Assembly (NCBI GenBank): GCA_963576785.1
Contig: OY756147.1
Location: forward strand, 1,240,001 to 1,304,000
Reading direction: 5' to 3'
Length of the DNA: 64,000 nucleotides
From: Chlorophyllum brunneum
Lineage: Eukaryota > Basidiomycota > Agaricomycetes > Agaricales > Agaricaceae
Shown here: one piece after another, positions 22,674 to 34,646 of the stretch
Numbering within the stretch: position 1 is the stretch's first letter
Layout: every line of letters begins with the position of its first letter
Translations under genes and position numbers: made by a program
Notes under the pieces: generated by a model
Database searches by the model: none
Told to the model about the DNA's origin: nothing
What the model saw: the letters and a program-made list of their open reading frames with translations, nothing else

Positions 22674-25600
22674 ATGTGGATTCATCGTGGCCTTGTAGCT
22701 CTGCTACAGTTCCTGCTGGTAGTACACTGTGCTCCGCCCGGTTTTCCTGCTTCTGGAAATGGCCTGTGGTATACCGAACCTGGCGTTGTCTGGTCCAAGG
22801 ATTGGCTCCCAGTTGGTAATGGCTACCTTGGAGGTATGTGTTCCTTGTTACCCTTTTGGTTCCGTCATGACCTCGTGTTATAGCCTCCACTCCTGGGGGA
22901 ACTACCCAAGAAACCGTTCAACTTAACATCGAATCTTTGTGGTCTGGTGGACCCTTTGAGAATCCGGTACGTCCATCGTTTATCCATAAGGTACACTCTC
23001 ACTCTAAATACTTTCTACACTTTAGGATTATAATGGCGGTAACAAGCAACCTTCTGAGCGGAATAACATGACACAGGCCATGAAGGATATTCGTCAACGG
23101 ATTTTCCAGAGCCCAACGGGTGATATCGATAGTAAGGAGCTCGTCACTCGCACACCGAAACCCCGGCACTAAGCCCGCGTTCAGATGTCAATGTCCTCAC
23201 AACCCTACCGGACAATTATGGTAAGCTTGAAAGAAAGAGCATCCTCGGTTCGCTTTGCTGTTCTGGCAATGCTAAAAATATCTCTAGGTTCTTATGCCGG
23301 AGCAGGATATCTAATGTCCAATATCAACTCTACTGGCGCTATATCCAACTATGGAAGATACCTTGATCTGGACCAGGCTATCGCCCGGACTGTTTGGACC
23401 CAGGATGATGTTATATTCCAACGGTATGTGGTTGCAGTTTGGACGTTTAGTATGTTGTTCAGGTCGACCATAGGACTCTTTTCTGCTCCAACCCAACCCG
23501 AGCCTGCACGCAACATACTAATATCACACCGTCGAAGTTTTCCGCCGCCCGTAGCTTGCCCGGTCTCTCCTATGTGTTCTCTCGTTCCTTTGAGGGCGAT
23601 CTCCCAGCGCCCAACGTCACTTGCCTAGGCTCGGACGTCCTCCAAGTTCGCGGGGTTGTTGGAGCACCCAGTATGATGTACGAGATTCTTGCCCGCGCGA
23701 CTGCCCCCCGTGGTACAGTTCGTTGCATTCAATTTCCCGTTCCCTTTGGCTCCCCGCCGAATGCCACCCTAGAAGTTACTGGTGCAGCAGAGGAGGCGTG
23801 GATAACCTGGGTTGGTGACACGAACTTCGACCAAGATGCAGGCAATGCCAGCTCTAATTTCACCTTTCGAGGACCGGATCCACATGATTCTCTTATTACC
23901 CTCCTCGCCAAGCCATCCTCAGTATCATCCGCTCGAAAACTGCTCGCTCAGCACGTCAGTGATTATCAATCCGTCACCACCAAGCCGTTCGCACTAGACC
24001 TGGGGCAGATACCACAGCTGGATACTCCTACTAATGAGTTGATGAGCAAATATGAGATTGATGCCGTTGGCAACTTGGCTGGGAACGTTTACATCGAGTG
24101 GCTGGTATTCAATTTTGGGAGATACTTGCTTTCTAGTAGCTCAAGGGGCGTACTACCTGCAAATCTACAGGGCAAGTGGGGGAACGGGCTTTCACAAGCG
24201 TGGGGTGCTGGTGCGTTTCAATCGCTTGACTTGAGGTAGAATCTAACCCTCGTTTCTTCTCCTGTGAACGGTCTACAGACTACCGTGGGTCGTCTATCCT
24301 GTAACATTTATTCCTGCTGAGTTTTGGAAACCCCAACAGACTCGAACATTAATATCCAGATGAATTACTGGAGTGCGGACATGACGAACCTGGACGTTTC
24401 CAAGCCGCTATTTGAGTATATTCTGGTATGTATTTATCCATGCCACCTGTCCTAGTACTCTTTCCACTAAGGACTTGTACGATCAGAAAAATTGGGCTCC
24501 AAGGGGAGCTTACACGGCTGAAGTGCTGTACAATACCACACGAGGATGGACTGTCCACAATGAGGTATGTGTAGGACTAGTTTGAAGTTCATGTGGCCTA
24601 ACGATACTATAGATGAATGTGAGTGTTGGCCCCGATGTGAGCTGCATATGTGCTCACGAACAGAGTTAGATCTTCGGACATTCGGGTATGAAGGGCTTTG
24701 ACGGCGACGTCAACCCTGCACAATGGGCCGACTATACTGGTACATTCAGCTACTTTGAAGGATAGTAATATCGTTGATTGACACGTCATCCACAGCGGCC
24801 AGTGTGTGGATGGTACGAAAAGGTGTACATGATGGAGGCGCTTGTTAATGGGTTGTCTTCAGATGCTCCATGTTTGGGACTACTTTGATTATACCAATGA
24901 CGCAGCTTGGTTCAGGTCAATTGGATGGCCTCTACTCAAGGTGTGTAGCGCTGTTGTCTAAGCCTGGTCAGATATTTCATGCAGACACTCCAGGGTGTCG
25001 CTTCTTTCCATCTCGATAACGTCCTGGAAGACCTTCATTTTAACGACTCCACCTTAGTCGTCGTCCCTTGCAATTCGCCTGAGCAAGTGCCGATCACCTT
25101 CGGTATGATCTTACTTACCTCCCCTTGCCGATTTACAACGTATTAAGCTTTTCGTAGGATGCGCGCATGCTCAACAGATCATTTGGCAATTGTTCAACGC
25201 CATAGAGAAGGGATTCGCAGCATCTGGGGACTCAGACACCGGATTCCTTGATGAAGTACGCGCTAAACGTGCGAAGGTCGATAAGGGTATACATATCGGT
25301 TCATGGGGCCAGCTGCAAGAGTGGAAGTTCGACCAGGACTCTCCTACGGACACACACCGCCATCTGTCCCATCTAATTGGTCTGTTCCCTGGATATGCCG
25401 TTGCGTCATATGATCCTACGCTCCAAGGCCCGGTCATTGTCAATGGTTCAACGGTCACGTACACGAAGCAACAAGTCCTTGATGCCGCTAGGACAAGCTT
25501 GGTTCATCGAGGGAATGGAACGGGCCCAGATGCAGATTCAGGCTGGGAGAAGGCCTGGCGCGCAGCCGCGTATGCTCAGCTTGGAGATACCGAGACTTTC

Positions 25601-26127
25601 TATCACATTCTGACAGTAAGGCAATTTCACACGGCTTGTTTATCGGGATGAAATTCTCATGTGAAATTCTTTAAGTATTGCATTCAGAGGAACTTTGGCC
25701 CCAACCTATTCTCGCTGTATAACCCGGGGGACCCAAACCCAATTTTCCAAATCGACGCCAACCTGGCGTATCCAGCTGCTTTGATGGTATGTCCCTGCCT
25801 CCGTCCATTCCACAATATCACAATTAAACTTGTAATATATAGAATGGGCTACTGCAAGCACCTGACGTTCCAACGTTTTCCGCTCCGATAACAATCACCC
25901 TCCTCCCTACCCTCCCTTCAACATGGTCGAAAGGATCTATCAGGGGTGGCCGTGTCCGGGGAGGCATTACGGTTGATCTTGCTTGGAATAACGGAAAGCC
26001 GACAAAAGCAGTGTTCACTGTCGACAAGCAGGCCATGCCGAGGAAGATTCAGATTGTCTATGCTGGCAAGGTATTGGCTAGCCTCACAACTTCCTCTGGA
26101 ATGCGCAAGACTATCAGAAGTTTCTGA
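22674..26127 (+). CDS. Secreted glycoside hydrolase family 95 alpha-L-fucosidase
   Basis: Seventeen exons join in phase: 22674-22833, 22884-22966, 23026-23131, 23185-23220, 23288-23423, 23474-24210, 24279-24284, 24340-24425, 24487-24564, 24613-24618, 24670-24739, 24796-24812, 24863-24940, 24994-25102, 25158-25615, 25676-25786 and 25843-26127, giving 853 residues. GH95 enzymes release alpha-1,2-linked L-fucose (some act on galactose) with inversion. I chose the ATG at 22674 because it gives a clean signal peptide ([19 protein letters not shown]). Family marks include [49 protein letters not shown] (the NxN likely positions the catalytic water), [21 protein letters not shown] and [15 protein letters not shown]. 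Exons 7 and 10 are 6 nt each. The acceptor of exon 14 could instead lie 9 bases upstream. Confidence 0.92.
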
Positions 26128-26462
26128 CATTGAGTAGCCAGGGTACAAATATCTAGTACTATATGTATGTAAAATTTATATGTTGCTATGTGGAATGACA
26201 AGTTTGGGATCGTGCAAATCGAAATTAAACCTTGTGTTAACAATGATGTAGTCTTCATTTTGTGCAGTGTTGTGGATATAAACTTGTGCGGATGAGCAAT
26301 AGCACAAAGAAGCACTGGGGGTAGGCCCTATGCCTTCCAAATGTGCAAATCCCTGGATTTTGGTTATTGCTATCCAGGTACACGATCAGTCATTCTAAGA
26401 TGAAAAAACCTACTTTATGGGAAAGGCATCAAAAGTTATGTTCATGGTTATTTGTGCACCCG
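26128..26462. other. 3' flank of the GH95 gene
   Basis: AT-rich downstream region with no recognisable gene or repeat. It leads into the CpG-free block. Confidence 0.4.
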
Positions 26463-26978
26463 AGACTTGTAGAATTACCTATCCAATCTATGATGAGTCC
26501 TTCTGAGAGAAAATTACCTGATGTTGGATGACTTGATCCTGAGCATGAACATATTTGATTTCTGATGAGATGGTCTGTCCATCCTTCCCTCTCAATTATT
26601 ATAATCAATTACTGACCATGTACCATCAAGGAAAGTCTGGCTGTCTCATTTATTGTAGGACCCATGACCTTTCCCCACATCCTCCCTCTTTCCCTGAGTC
26701 TCCTCTGTCCTTTTCTAGACCACCTTTTCATCTCTTCAATATTTTACATCCTTTACCTACCCTATACATTTAACTCTTTATAAACTAATTTTTTCATCTT
26801 CTAGATCTTTCCTCTAATCCCATCCTCCCCCTCTACTTCTTTTAGACTGTCTTCCCATCTGCTTAAACTACTGTACCCATGTACACAATCAAAGAAGACT
26901 GGATTTTAAGAAATAAATATATCTACAATGTCTGTCCAATACAAAGTACATTTTTTGTCTGATTATCCACTGAGTGTT
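26463..26978. repeat. 516-bp block with no CpG dinucleotide; possible decayed transposon relic
   Basis: No CG occurs between the CGs at 26461-62 and 26979-80, while flanking DNA has one every few tens of bases. The block is rich in TpG and CpA, has long pyrimidine runs and a TATA-like CTTTATAAACT at about 26774. Loss of CpG is what methylation-driven deamination leaves in old transposons. I could not find paired ends, a primer-binding site or a target duplication, so the element type is open. Confidence 0.45.
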
Positions 26979-27126
26979 CGTGGTTTCTTGGTTAGTCCTT
27001 ACTTTCATTATCAAGAAGAACCGTAGGCTAACAGCCATTGACTTCTCACGTACCATAAGGGGGGACTATCCATTGCACCACGTGATCAGGCTTATATTGT
27101 TGACTGCCATCATCCTAACGATAGCC

Positions 27127-30100
27127 ATGAATCCATACACTCCGGGACCAAGAGTTGAAAGGAGGCGGAAAACGTTTGCTCTGTCTGCGAGAGAATATAC
27201 TAAGGTTTGCACAATCCACGCATCAAGTAACCAGTGACCTTAATTCTCTAATAGATCACAGGAACCATCGCCTCAGTGCGCAGGAATCGTATTCAGGATG
27301 GGGTAGAAGACGAAGTAGATGCACACATTCACTACTCGCGTGAGGGAGGTTCGAAAAGTGCGCATGAAGATTTTGACAATGCCGCGCTGAAAGTTTGATA
27401 CATCTCTTCAGACCAGAATGAGTCCTCGTTTATCGCCGAGACTTCATTTGTTCGTGCACCATTGAACTCTCGAGTTGTGTCCAACAACTCTGCGCCAAAG
27501 TCAAAGGAGAAGGGGAAGGCAAAACAGGAGTCCTTGGATCGCGTACCAATGGAGATTCAGGAGGCTATGATTTTGGAGGATCTGCTGTATGTGTTAGTGG
27601 TGAGTGGAAGTTCTTGGTCGTCGGTGGTGCTCTAACCCAGTCTATCAAGGGCATCGAAGGAACATATATCACATTTCATCCGGAGTACTCGGCAGAAGAT
27701 GATGATCCACTCCAAGGGATACGCTTTGTCGTATCGTCGTCGCTAGGTCGGCATTTACCATCTTCGAAGCTGGATAGACAAACTAAATTCCTGGTAGATT
27801 CGTCACTACGAGATTTAGTGGAAAGGGTCTTACCTCTTGGCACATATTACACCGCAATATCAGCATTCGTCGAGCATCGCAGCCATCTAGACTATGGCTT
27901 GGTTAATCACGCACTGTGCGCGGCTATTCGTGACATGCTCAAGGTCCGTCTACAATTGAGCAATTGGGTTTCTATACTTTCTAACACTCAACCTAGGATT
28001 ACCAAACACTCCTCTCCCAACTTGAGCACGCGTTCAACTCTTCTCCACAGTTCTCTCTCCAAAAACTCTGGTTTTACGTGCACCCGACGGTCCACACCCT
28101 CTCCGTTATTTACCAGCTCACTCTCGAGCTAGCGACAGCAGATCAAGACGACTCGGGCGCCCTCTCCTCTTCCTCGTCCGATATAGACCCAGAAGAGGAA
28201 GCTCGGAACGAGGCACTGGGTCTAGGAGGTGCGAAACTACGCGCGGTGCTTTCGGAGATAACTAAAAATGGTGTCTCTGAGTCAAGCGGAATCGCGGTCA
28301 AAGGTGGTGAAGTGCTAGCGATCATATATGATCGGATGCAGAACATGAGCGGGGACCCAACTGCGAGTACGATATACGGGACGTTATTGAAAGCGGCGGG
28401 AAAGCCGTATGTGGATATGATTCAGGACTGGGTCACGACGGGAAAACTTGTGGATCCCTACGAGGAGTTACTTGTGAAGGAGAGCAAGTTCATCAATCGG
28501 GGAATTCTGGAGATGGATTACACTGATGAGTATTGGGAGAGGCGGTATACCGTAAGAAAGGACATCTCCATGTCTGTGTTCTTATTGATAGATCAATCTA
28601 GCTGCGTGATGGTTCGACATCTACGTCGTCAAAGCGATCACAAGCTGGCATCCCTCCGCCTCGGCCGAGAGGCCGTTTACCAGGAGGTGCCTGTATACCT
28701 CCACTCCTAGAGGGATGGAAACACAAGATTTTATTAGCTGGAAAATATCTCAATGTGATACGAGAGTGTGGCATTGAGTTGAAACCAGAGGATCTTCCGG
28801 CAGGTGATGTGTATTCGATGGACAACGAGAAGTATATCATCTGTAATCTCTTCCGCTTCTGACCTGACCCGTCGCACGTTCAGATTCTACAAATTCATTG
28901 AGAATGCCTACTCCCATGCCAATCGGACACTACTCCAACTTCTACTCAAAGACGAACAACTGATACCCCGGCTACGATCGCTGAAGCGGTACTTCTTCCT
29001 TTCGCAATCGTCGTTCCTTACACACCTTCTTGATTTATCATCGACCGAACTGCGCAAAGCTTCCCGTTCAGCGTCTATCGTCAAGCTACAGAGTCTGCTG
29101 GATCTGGCTTTGAACACAGATGAGCAGGGAGAAGATACGTTATACCGTGAAGATGTCAAAGTGACAATGGCAGATAGCGGATTGTATGACTTCTTGTTGA
29201 AAGTTGTCAATGTACAAGGGATCGGAGGACGGGGCGATGATGGGGGCGAAGACGGGAACGTGCAGCATGTGCATGAGGAGCAAAAAAAAGAGAAGGATGA
29301 GAAAAAGTCTATGCTTGGTGAGTTCGATTCACTGCCCGATGAGCCACAGTGCTAATCTACCTCCAGCAATCGAGGCCCTGACATTCGACTATACTGTCAA
29401 GTTCCCTCTCTCCCTCGTGATATCTCGTAAGACGGTCTTGCGGTATCAGCTTCTTTTCCGGTTTTTACTCCATCTCAAGCATGTGGAACAATCACTCTCG
29501 TCAATGTGGGTTGAGCAAAAGACAACGCCATGGCGTAAACCCATGACACATCACCAAGACTTTGATCGGTGGAGACTACGTGTATGCCTGTTGCGAGCAC
29601 GAATGTTATCGTTTGTGCAGCAGATACTTGCGTTTGTGACATTTGAAGTCTTGGAACCGAACTGGCGCATGCTAGAAGCGAAACTGGAAAAAGTGACAAC
29701 TGTGGACCAGCTGTTGAGGGACCATGTGGACTTTTTGGATACATGCCTAAAGGAATGCATGTTGACAAGTTCGAAATTGCTCAGGGTGTGTCTCCCCACG
29801 TTCAGATTCGAAGTTGGTTCTATCCCCTCAATCAATCCTTTCATAGGCATATTCAAGGTTGATTGTTACTTGTTCCACGTTTGCGGTGTATACATCCAGT
29901 TTCACCAAGTCAGCGAACCAAGCAATCGCCGCCGCGGAAACAGCGGAAGGAGATCAGGCCATGGGAAAGCGGTGGGATTTCTTGGGTAAATTTGAGACGA
30001 ATTTCAATCATTGGTGAGTTGTTGGGTTCCCTACAATCTCCGAGGCGTAAGGGCCTGATGCTGTGCTAGGTTCCAAGTGCACTTGGACTGTGTGCAATTT

Positions 30101-30178
30101 TACGCGTCGAGTGAAAATGTTTCGCTCCTACCGCTGGTTGTGCGCCTGAATAGTGTCAAGTCTGCCGCTTATAGTTAG
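27127..30178 (+). CDS. GCP2: Gamma-tubulin complex component 2 (GCP2/Spc97)
   Basis: Exons are 27127-27204, 27255-27339, 27412-27599, 27650-27943, 27997-28551, 28602-28831, 28884-29317, 29367-29785, 29847-30013 and 30070-30178, giving 852 residues. With GCP3 and gamma-tubulin this protein forms the small complex that nucleates microtubules at spindle pole bodies. The GRIP1 domain starts at AMILEDLLYVLVGIEGTYI and includes VNHALCAAIRDMLK, SLQKLWFYVHP and DPYEELLVKESKFI. LLAGKYLNVIRECG and LKRYFFLSQSSFLTHLLDL lead into GRIP2, where EALTFDYTVKFPLSLVI, RYQLLFRFLLHLKHVEQSL and WFQVHLDCVQFY are typical of GCP2 rather than GCP3. An in-frame TGA at 27396 falls inside the intron that starts at GTGAGG (27340). 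Residues 1-60 are divergent, so the start is less certain than the rest. Confidence 0.93.
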
Positions 30179-30574
30179 CCCGTAACTAGAGTTCTTTTTT
30201 GTTGCTCTGGCAATATTCCGTCGAATCTATCGCTTGGCTTTGAGATGGCGCTGTACTCCGTTGATATCGACCAACCCATGATGCGCGATGTTTCATCGGG
30301 GCGGATGGGTGGATCACCCCCAACGCCCGCTGCCTGAGCTGCCACTGGAAGACGCCTGCCATCCAGTATGGGCGCGGGGAGGCAATGAACGAGGGTGATC
30401 GGAGGAGGATGACCGAAAACGGACTTGTTTGTTTCGGTCCACTTCCATCAACGGTCCACAACATCGGCATCACTCAGTCACTAACCCACACCTCACGCAG
30501 TACGCGTACACAGTTCTGTTCGCAGCAGCATCCAGACCTCGAGATTTGCTCACCACCGCACCCACATTGAGAGC
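30179..30574. promoter_or_regulatory. Upstream region of the CUE gene
   Basis: About 400 bp between the GCP2 stop codon and the next ATG. It presumably carries the CUE-gene promoter. No TATA box stands out and no gene is seen. Confidence 0.4.
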
Positions 30575-31617
30575 ATGGGAGAGGTGGTCAATGTCCTCGT
30601 CGCCTTCGCTGTTATAATCTTCCTTTTCCGTTGGGCAACCTCGGGTATGTCCATGCACACTCTGTCCACCTATAGGGCTGACGGAGTTCTAATGTCCGTT
30701 TTGGTGCAGCTCATAACTCGAATGACCAGTCGAGACAAAGGTCACCCGCTGACCTTCTAGGCTTTAGGCCGAAGAATGTTACGCAGGAAATGGTACGTTT
30801 TTGCATTTGATCTGTTGCTTCACCACTTGGCAGCTGTCTATTGACGGGGATTACTCGGTGCTGTGATCAAATGAGAATCTCTCGTCATCGTTATTCATCT
30901 TCCAAGGCTTCTAACTGACGAGGTATACACATTTGATTTGCAGATCACGACAATTTCGAATATGTTCCCTGATATTCCTGTGTATGCCCACTTCGGCGCT
31001 CCACTATGGTGTCCGAGCACTGACGACATCTATACAGAGACAACATCAGATATGACCTTTTACGCTCAGGTAGTGTTGAGGTCACCACAAACAAAATTCT
31101 CGAACGAGGTTATCTTGAAGCAGTACGTCAGCCGCAATCCTCTCCAAACTCCTGTACTTATCCACCCCTCCTCCCGCTGTTCCACTTCATTTCCCACTAC
31201 ACCACAGCCTCCCGCAGCCTATTACACCCTCTATCCACGTACAAACACTACCCCACAGGCTCCAGCAGCCACTAATGACCGACGCTTCGCGTCCCAACGT
31301 GCGCTTGAGAAACAACCAGAGAAGAAACATACGCTTATCTCCAGGTTCAATCTTGAACAACGGATAGCGGGTGGGGAAGAAAAAATTAAAGAAGAAGACG
31401 TCGGTGGGAAGGCCATATGGGAAGAGAGCGCTGAGAAGCGAGAAGCAAGCTTGAAGGAGAGAAAAGCCAAGATGATTTTGGCTGCGAGACAGTGAGTAAC
31501 ATACTTGGCATCTGCTGAGAAAATGTCTCATGGGAATCTCATAGGCGTTTGTTAGCCCAACAAGAAAGGGGCGTTTCGATGTCCCCTTCTGGAGTCAGCA
31601 GCGGGGTTCAGTCATAA
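30575..31617 (+). CDS. ER-anchored CUE-domain protein (Cue1-like)
   Basis: Exons are 30575-30644, 30710-30792, 30944-30981, 31038-31122, 31208-31491 and 31545-31617, giving 210 residues. An N-terminal helix (VNVLVAFAVIIFLFRWA) anchors the protein, with the rest in the cytosol. Residues about 53-95 are a CUE ubiquitin-binding domain: VTQEMITTISNMFPDIP, then NIRYDLLRSGSVEVTTNKIL, with the conserved MFP and LL pairs. A Lys/Glu-rich helix near the C-terminus (EKREASLKERKAKMILAARQ) resembles the E2-binding region of yeast Cue1, which recruits Ubc7 for ER-associated degradation. The donor GTATGC at 30982 restores IPVDNIRY. Size and plan fit Cue1 well, though the E2-binding part is a weaker match. 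Confidence 0.82.
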
Positions 31618-32861
31618 CACTTTCCCATTGCCCATTTATCGATGATCTTTTTTCCAGTAGACGATACCAATTTTTTTATCGGCACTCTGATTATTCTACC
31701 TAATCAACGACATCCACCGCTTCTTCTCCACCAATTTGTTCAGAACTTGTTCCTTCCGCAAGAAGATGGTCATGAAAGATTACTTGACGATCCACTATTA
31801 CAGGTGTCAGTGACTCGGAACGCCAGAAACACCAGAAATAAGCTGATGACGCTTATATGACGGCTGATCCAATTCCATGCCCATGCATGCCGGGGACGCC
31901 CAAGCCCGAACAGTAACGCCACACCATGCATCCACGCGGAAATCCTCTCCATCAGCGCATCAACTCTTATTACCTCCAACAGATAGGTCACTATCTACGA
32001 ACGACCCACTCTATACTTTTCTTTTCCCAAGTCCTCGACGCTAGACAGGGACATTGACAGGATGGTTATCACGCCACGCTGTTTCTTCTCTTGGTGATCT
32101 GGTTGCACATCGGACAAGAAATTTCCAGCGTGCGGTAGACCCGCGATTTGATTATGGCAGTGCAACTCCTTAAGTCTGACTGGCGCGAATTAAGGAATTG
32201 TCTATTTGAACCTGAAAAGGCTCCGCGTTTCACGTTCCCAGGTTTACTATCCAGGATGGCTGGTCAACAATAGAGAGACCCACCAAACAGTCATAATGAA
32301 GACCCAAGTTCCCCGAATTCTTCGTAAGGTTTGCACCGATGCTAAGTTAGCCAAAGATGCCGACCCGTTCCTAAGATCCGGTGCCTTGGGTTAGTAAGGG
32401 GCGTAAATTTCTAAATTTACTAGCTAAACAACGGCCTAACTGTCACGGCTATGTTGCTTAATTGTGGGGTGACGACCCATTCGAGAAGTAATACAAGCCT
32501 GTCGAATAGCCAGCCAGTCAAGATCAAAGTGTGAGAGATTCGGCACCATTTACGGACCAGAGAGATTTGTGACTGGGAGATGGCAATGTATAGTCGTAAT
32601 AGTGGTCCGATAAGAACTATGGGCGAACCGTAATCCGCCGCTATATGTAAGGCGAAACACCGAGCCAGTCGGTATGGAGGAGGGGTCACAAAAGCGTCAC
32701 GGCCGAGCCCTGATTGTTTTGATCCGGAGATCTAATCTCAGCCAAGTAGCCCCACTCATTATGGTACTCAGCACCCCGCCAATATAATATATAAACACCC
32801 CCATACCAACTCGATGACACCAACAACCCCTCCTCTTCTCTTTTCTTACTGATACATTAGC
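31618..32861. promoter_or_regulatory. 1.2-kb intergenic region upstream of the amidotransferase-like gene
   Basis: No supported gene lies here; open frames are short and lack motifs. A TATA box (ATATAATATATAAAC, 32782-32796) sits about 65 bases before the next ATG and is followed by a pyrimidine-rich start region. Confidence 0.55.
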
Positions 32862-33939
32862 ATGGCACCTCCCCGTACTACCCGCATTGCTCTCCTCATC
32901 AATGGCGGCCTCGATGGGGCTGTCCGAGAGGCCAATGGAAATTATTTTGATGTCTACAGTCGTTATTGGAAAAACGCCGTACCACCCACCTCAAACGCGA
33001 GAGTTGTGGTGGATGGCTACGATACCAAAAAGATGCAATACCCGGACGAAGAAAGAATCCCTGATTACAATATGATCATGCTCACAGGCTCAGGTAGGTA
33101 CCTCCATATTGTTCACGAGCGGAGAAGAATGCTAACTGTGTCGTTCACCTACTAGCGACAGCTGCGTACGCGGATTCGGAATGGATTAATCGTCTTATTG
33201 AATTTGTACAGCATGTCGCTCAAGATCACCCCAAAGTTAGAATATGCGGTAAGTCAATGATTCTAGACAGGTGTCGTACCCCACTGTCAAGTCCGGCTAA
33301 TTCGGCAACCTAAACAGGCGTCTGTTTTGGACACCAGATCATCAGCCGAGCTCTTGGTGGTCAATGTGTTCCTAATGGCGATCACTGGGAGATTGGTCCC
33401 ACCACTGTTAAACTTACCCCAGTCGCTAAAGCAATCTTCGGTGTTGACCAGCTAGTGAGTTCCCGTTCTTCTCACGTTAGCTATCTTTGAAAGCTAAATT
33501 ATGTGAATGTCCTTGTCAGAACATCCAAGAAATGCATCGCGACCACGTGCCGCTTGATTCCGTTTCGGAATTACTTTCCTCGGGCGAAGTTCACGTCCTT
33601 GGGTCCACGGACGTTTCTGGGAATCAAGGGCTGGTAAAATTCTACCCATCTGCCGTGAAGCCCGAAGAACAAGAATTTATCCGCCCAAGAGACATCCATA
33701 TTATGACTCTCCAAGGGCATCCAGAATTTACTGAACCTGTCATCACAGGTATTGTTCGCCAACGGACTGCTTCAGGCGATATGGACGTCGCCTCTGTGAG
33801 GGACTACTTTGGTGGAAAGGGTGACCAAGGTGATGAGGTGCCAGAGAATACCGATGATACTGGGAGAAGATGGCGGAAGACCGACGGCCTCGACGTCATC
33901 GGGAAGGTGTATTGCCAGATGCTTGGAGTAGAATGTTAA
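32862..33939 (+). CDS. Class-I glutamine amidotransferase-like protein
   Basis: Exons are 32862-33093, 33156-33248, 33318-33454 and 33520-33939, giving 293 residues. It is a stand-alone GATase1 domain: MIMLTGSATAAYADSEW is the oxyanion region, GVCFGHQIISRALGG carries the nucleophilic Cys, and MTLQGHPEFTEPVI carries the catalytic His with its nearby Glu. There is no synthase or other domain, so it belongs with fungal GMP-synthase-like amidotransferases of uncertain substrate. Related stand-alone proteins can act as gamma-glutamyl peptidases. No signal peptide is present, so it is probably cytosolic. A 47-residue Asp/Glu/Gly-rich insert-like tail follows the His-Glu motif. Confidence 0.88.
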
Positions 33940-34249
33940 ATGAAAGGGGCTGTATATTAGTTATTCCGTAGCACTCTAAGGGCGATGTTGCCCGCATTGC
34001 ATTCAATAATATACCTAGTTGATACCCTCCACCTGAACCAGACAGCGGGCTCTGGCTACCTGGGGCCCAGCTCCAGAGATCGACCAGGCACAGATTAAGA
34101 TACCTGGCCCAGGTATCATCACGGGTTTGTATAGCCCCACTGGTTAGAGTTGAGGGTACGTTGGTAGTTGGCCGTTGCAACCCCCGTGGAACGTAACCCG
34201 GGACAGGGCGGCGAAAATTTTTCGATCCTGATAGGGGACCTACCCGGAC
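33940..34249. other. 3' flanks of two convergent genes
   Basis: Convergent 3' region between the amidotransferase-like gene and 7-TM protein 2. No gene or structured motif was seen. Confidence 0.35.
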
Positions 34250-34298
34250 CACCAACAACCTCCAACAACCTCCAACAACTAAACAACCTCCAACAACC
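34250..34298. repeat. Short imperfect tandem repeat (unit about ACAACCTCCA)
   Basis: Four to five imperfect copies of a 10-base unit rich in CAA and CTC follow each other here. It lies in a noncoding convergent gap. Confidence 0.6.
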
Positions 34299-34646
34299 GC
34301 CCCACCCTAACCTTGTGATCAGGGCCATGCGTCTAACCTATCAAGGCATCTCGGATCTCGATGGCTGTTGCCTGATCGACACCCATTGAGGATTCCAAGA
34401 CCTTGATCCTCCCTGCAGCGCCCCAAAAGACTCGCCGGCTGCTTATCCGTACATGTTCGTAAGCCCAATTACGATTCTACTATCTTTAGCTTGTGACACC
34501 GATATAGAATGATCCCGGCGGCGGAAAGGTGACCATCAACTAGGTTTCGACATGAAACCGCACGAAAAAATAATGTAATGACCGACATCAATAAATACGC
34601 TGTAGCCAGCTTCTCGGTTACATACATATATAAGAGGTTTCAGCCC
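34299..34646. other. Remainder of the convergent gap; nothing recognised
   Basis: About 350 bp without a gene. A TATA-like ATACATATATAAG at about 34620 points towards the 3' end of the neighbouring gene and is probably incidental. Confidence 0.35.

Noticed and set aside
27396..27398. In-frame TGA in GCP2 as a sign of a pseudogene or selenocysteine
   Set aside because: It falls inside an intron with a consensus donor and acceptor; the rest of the gene is intact.
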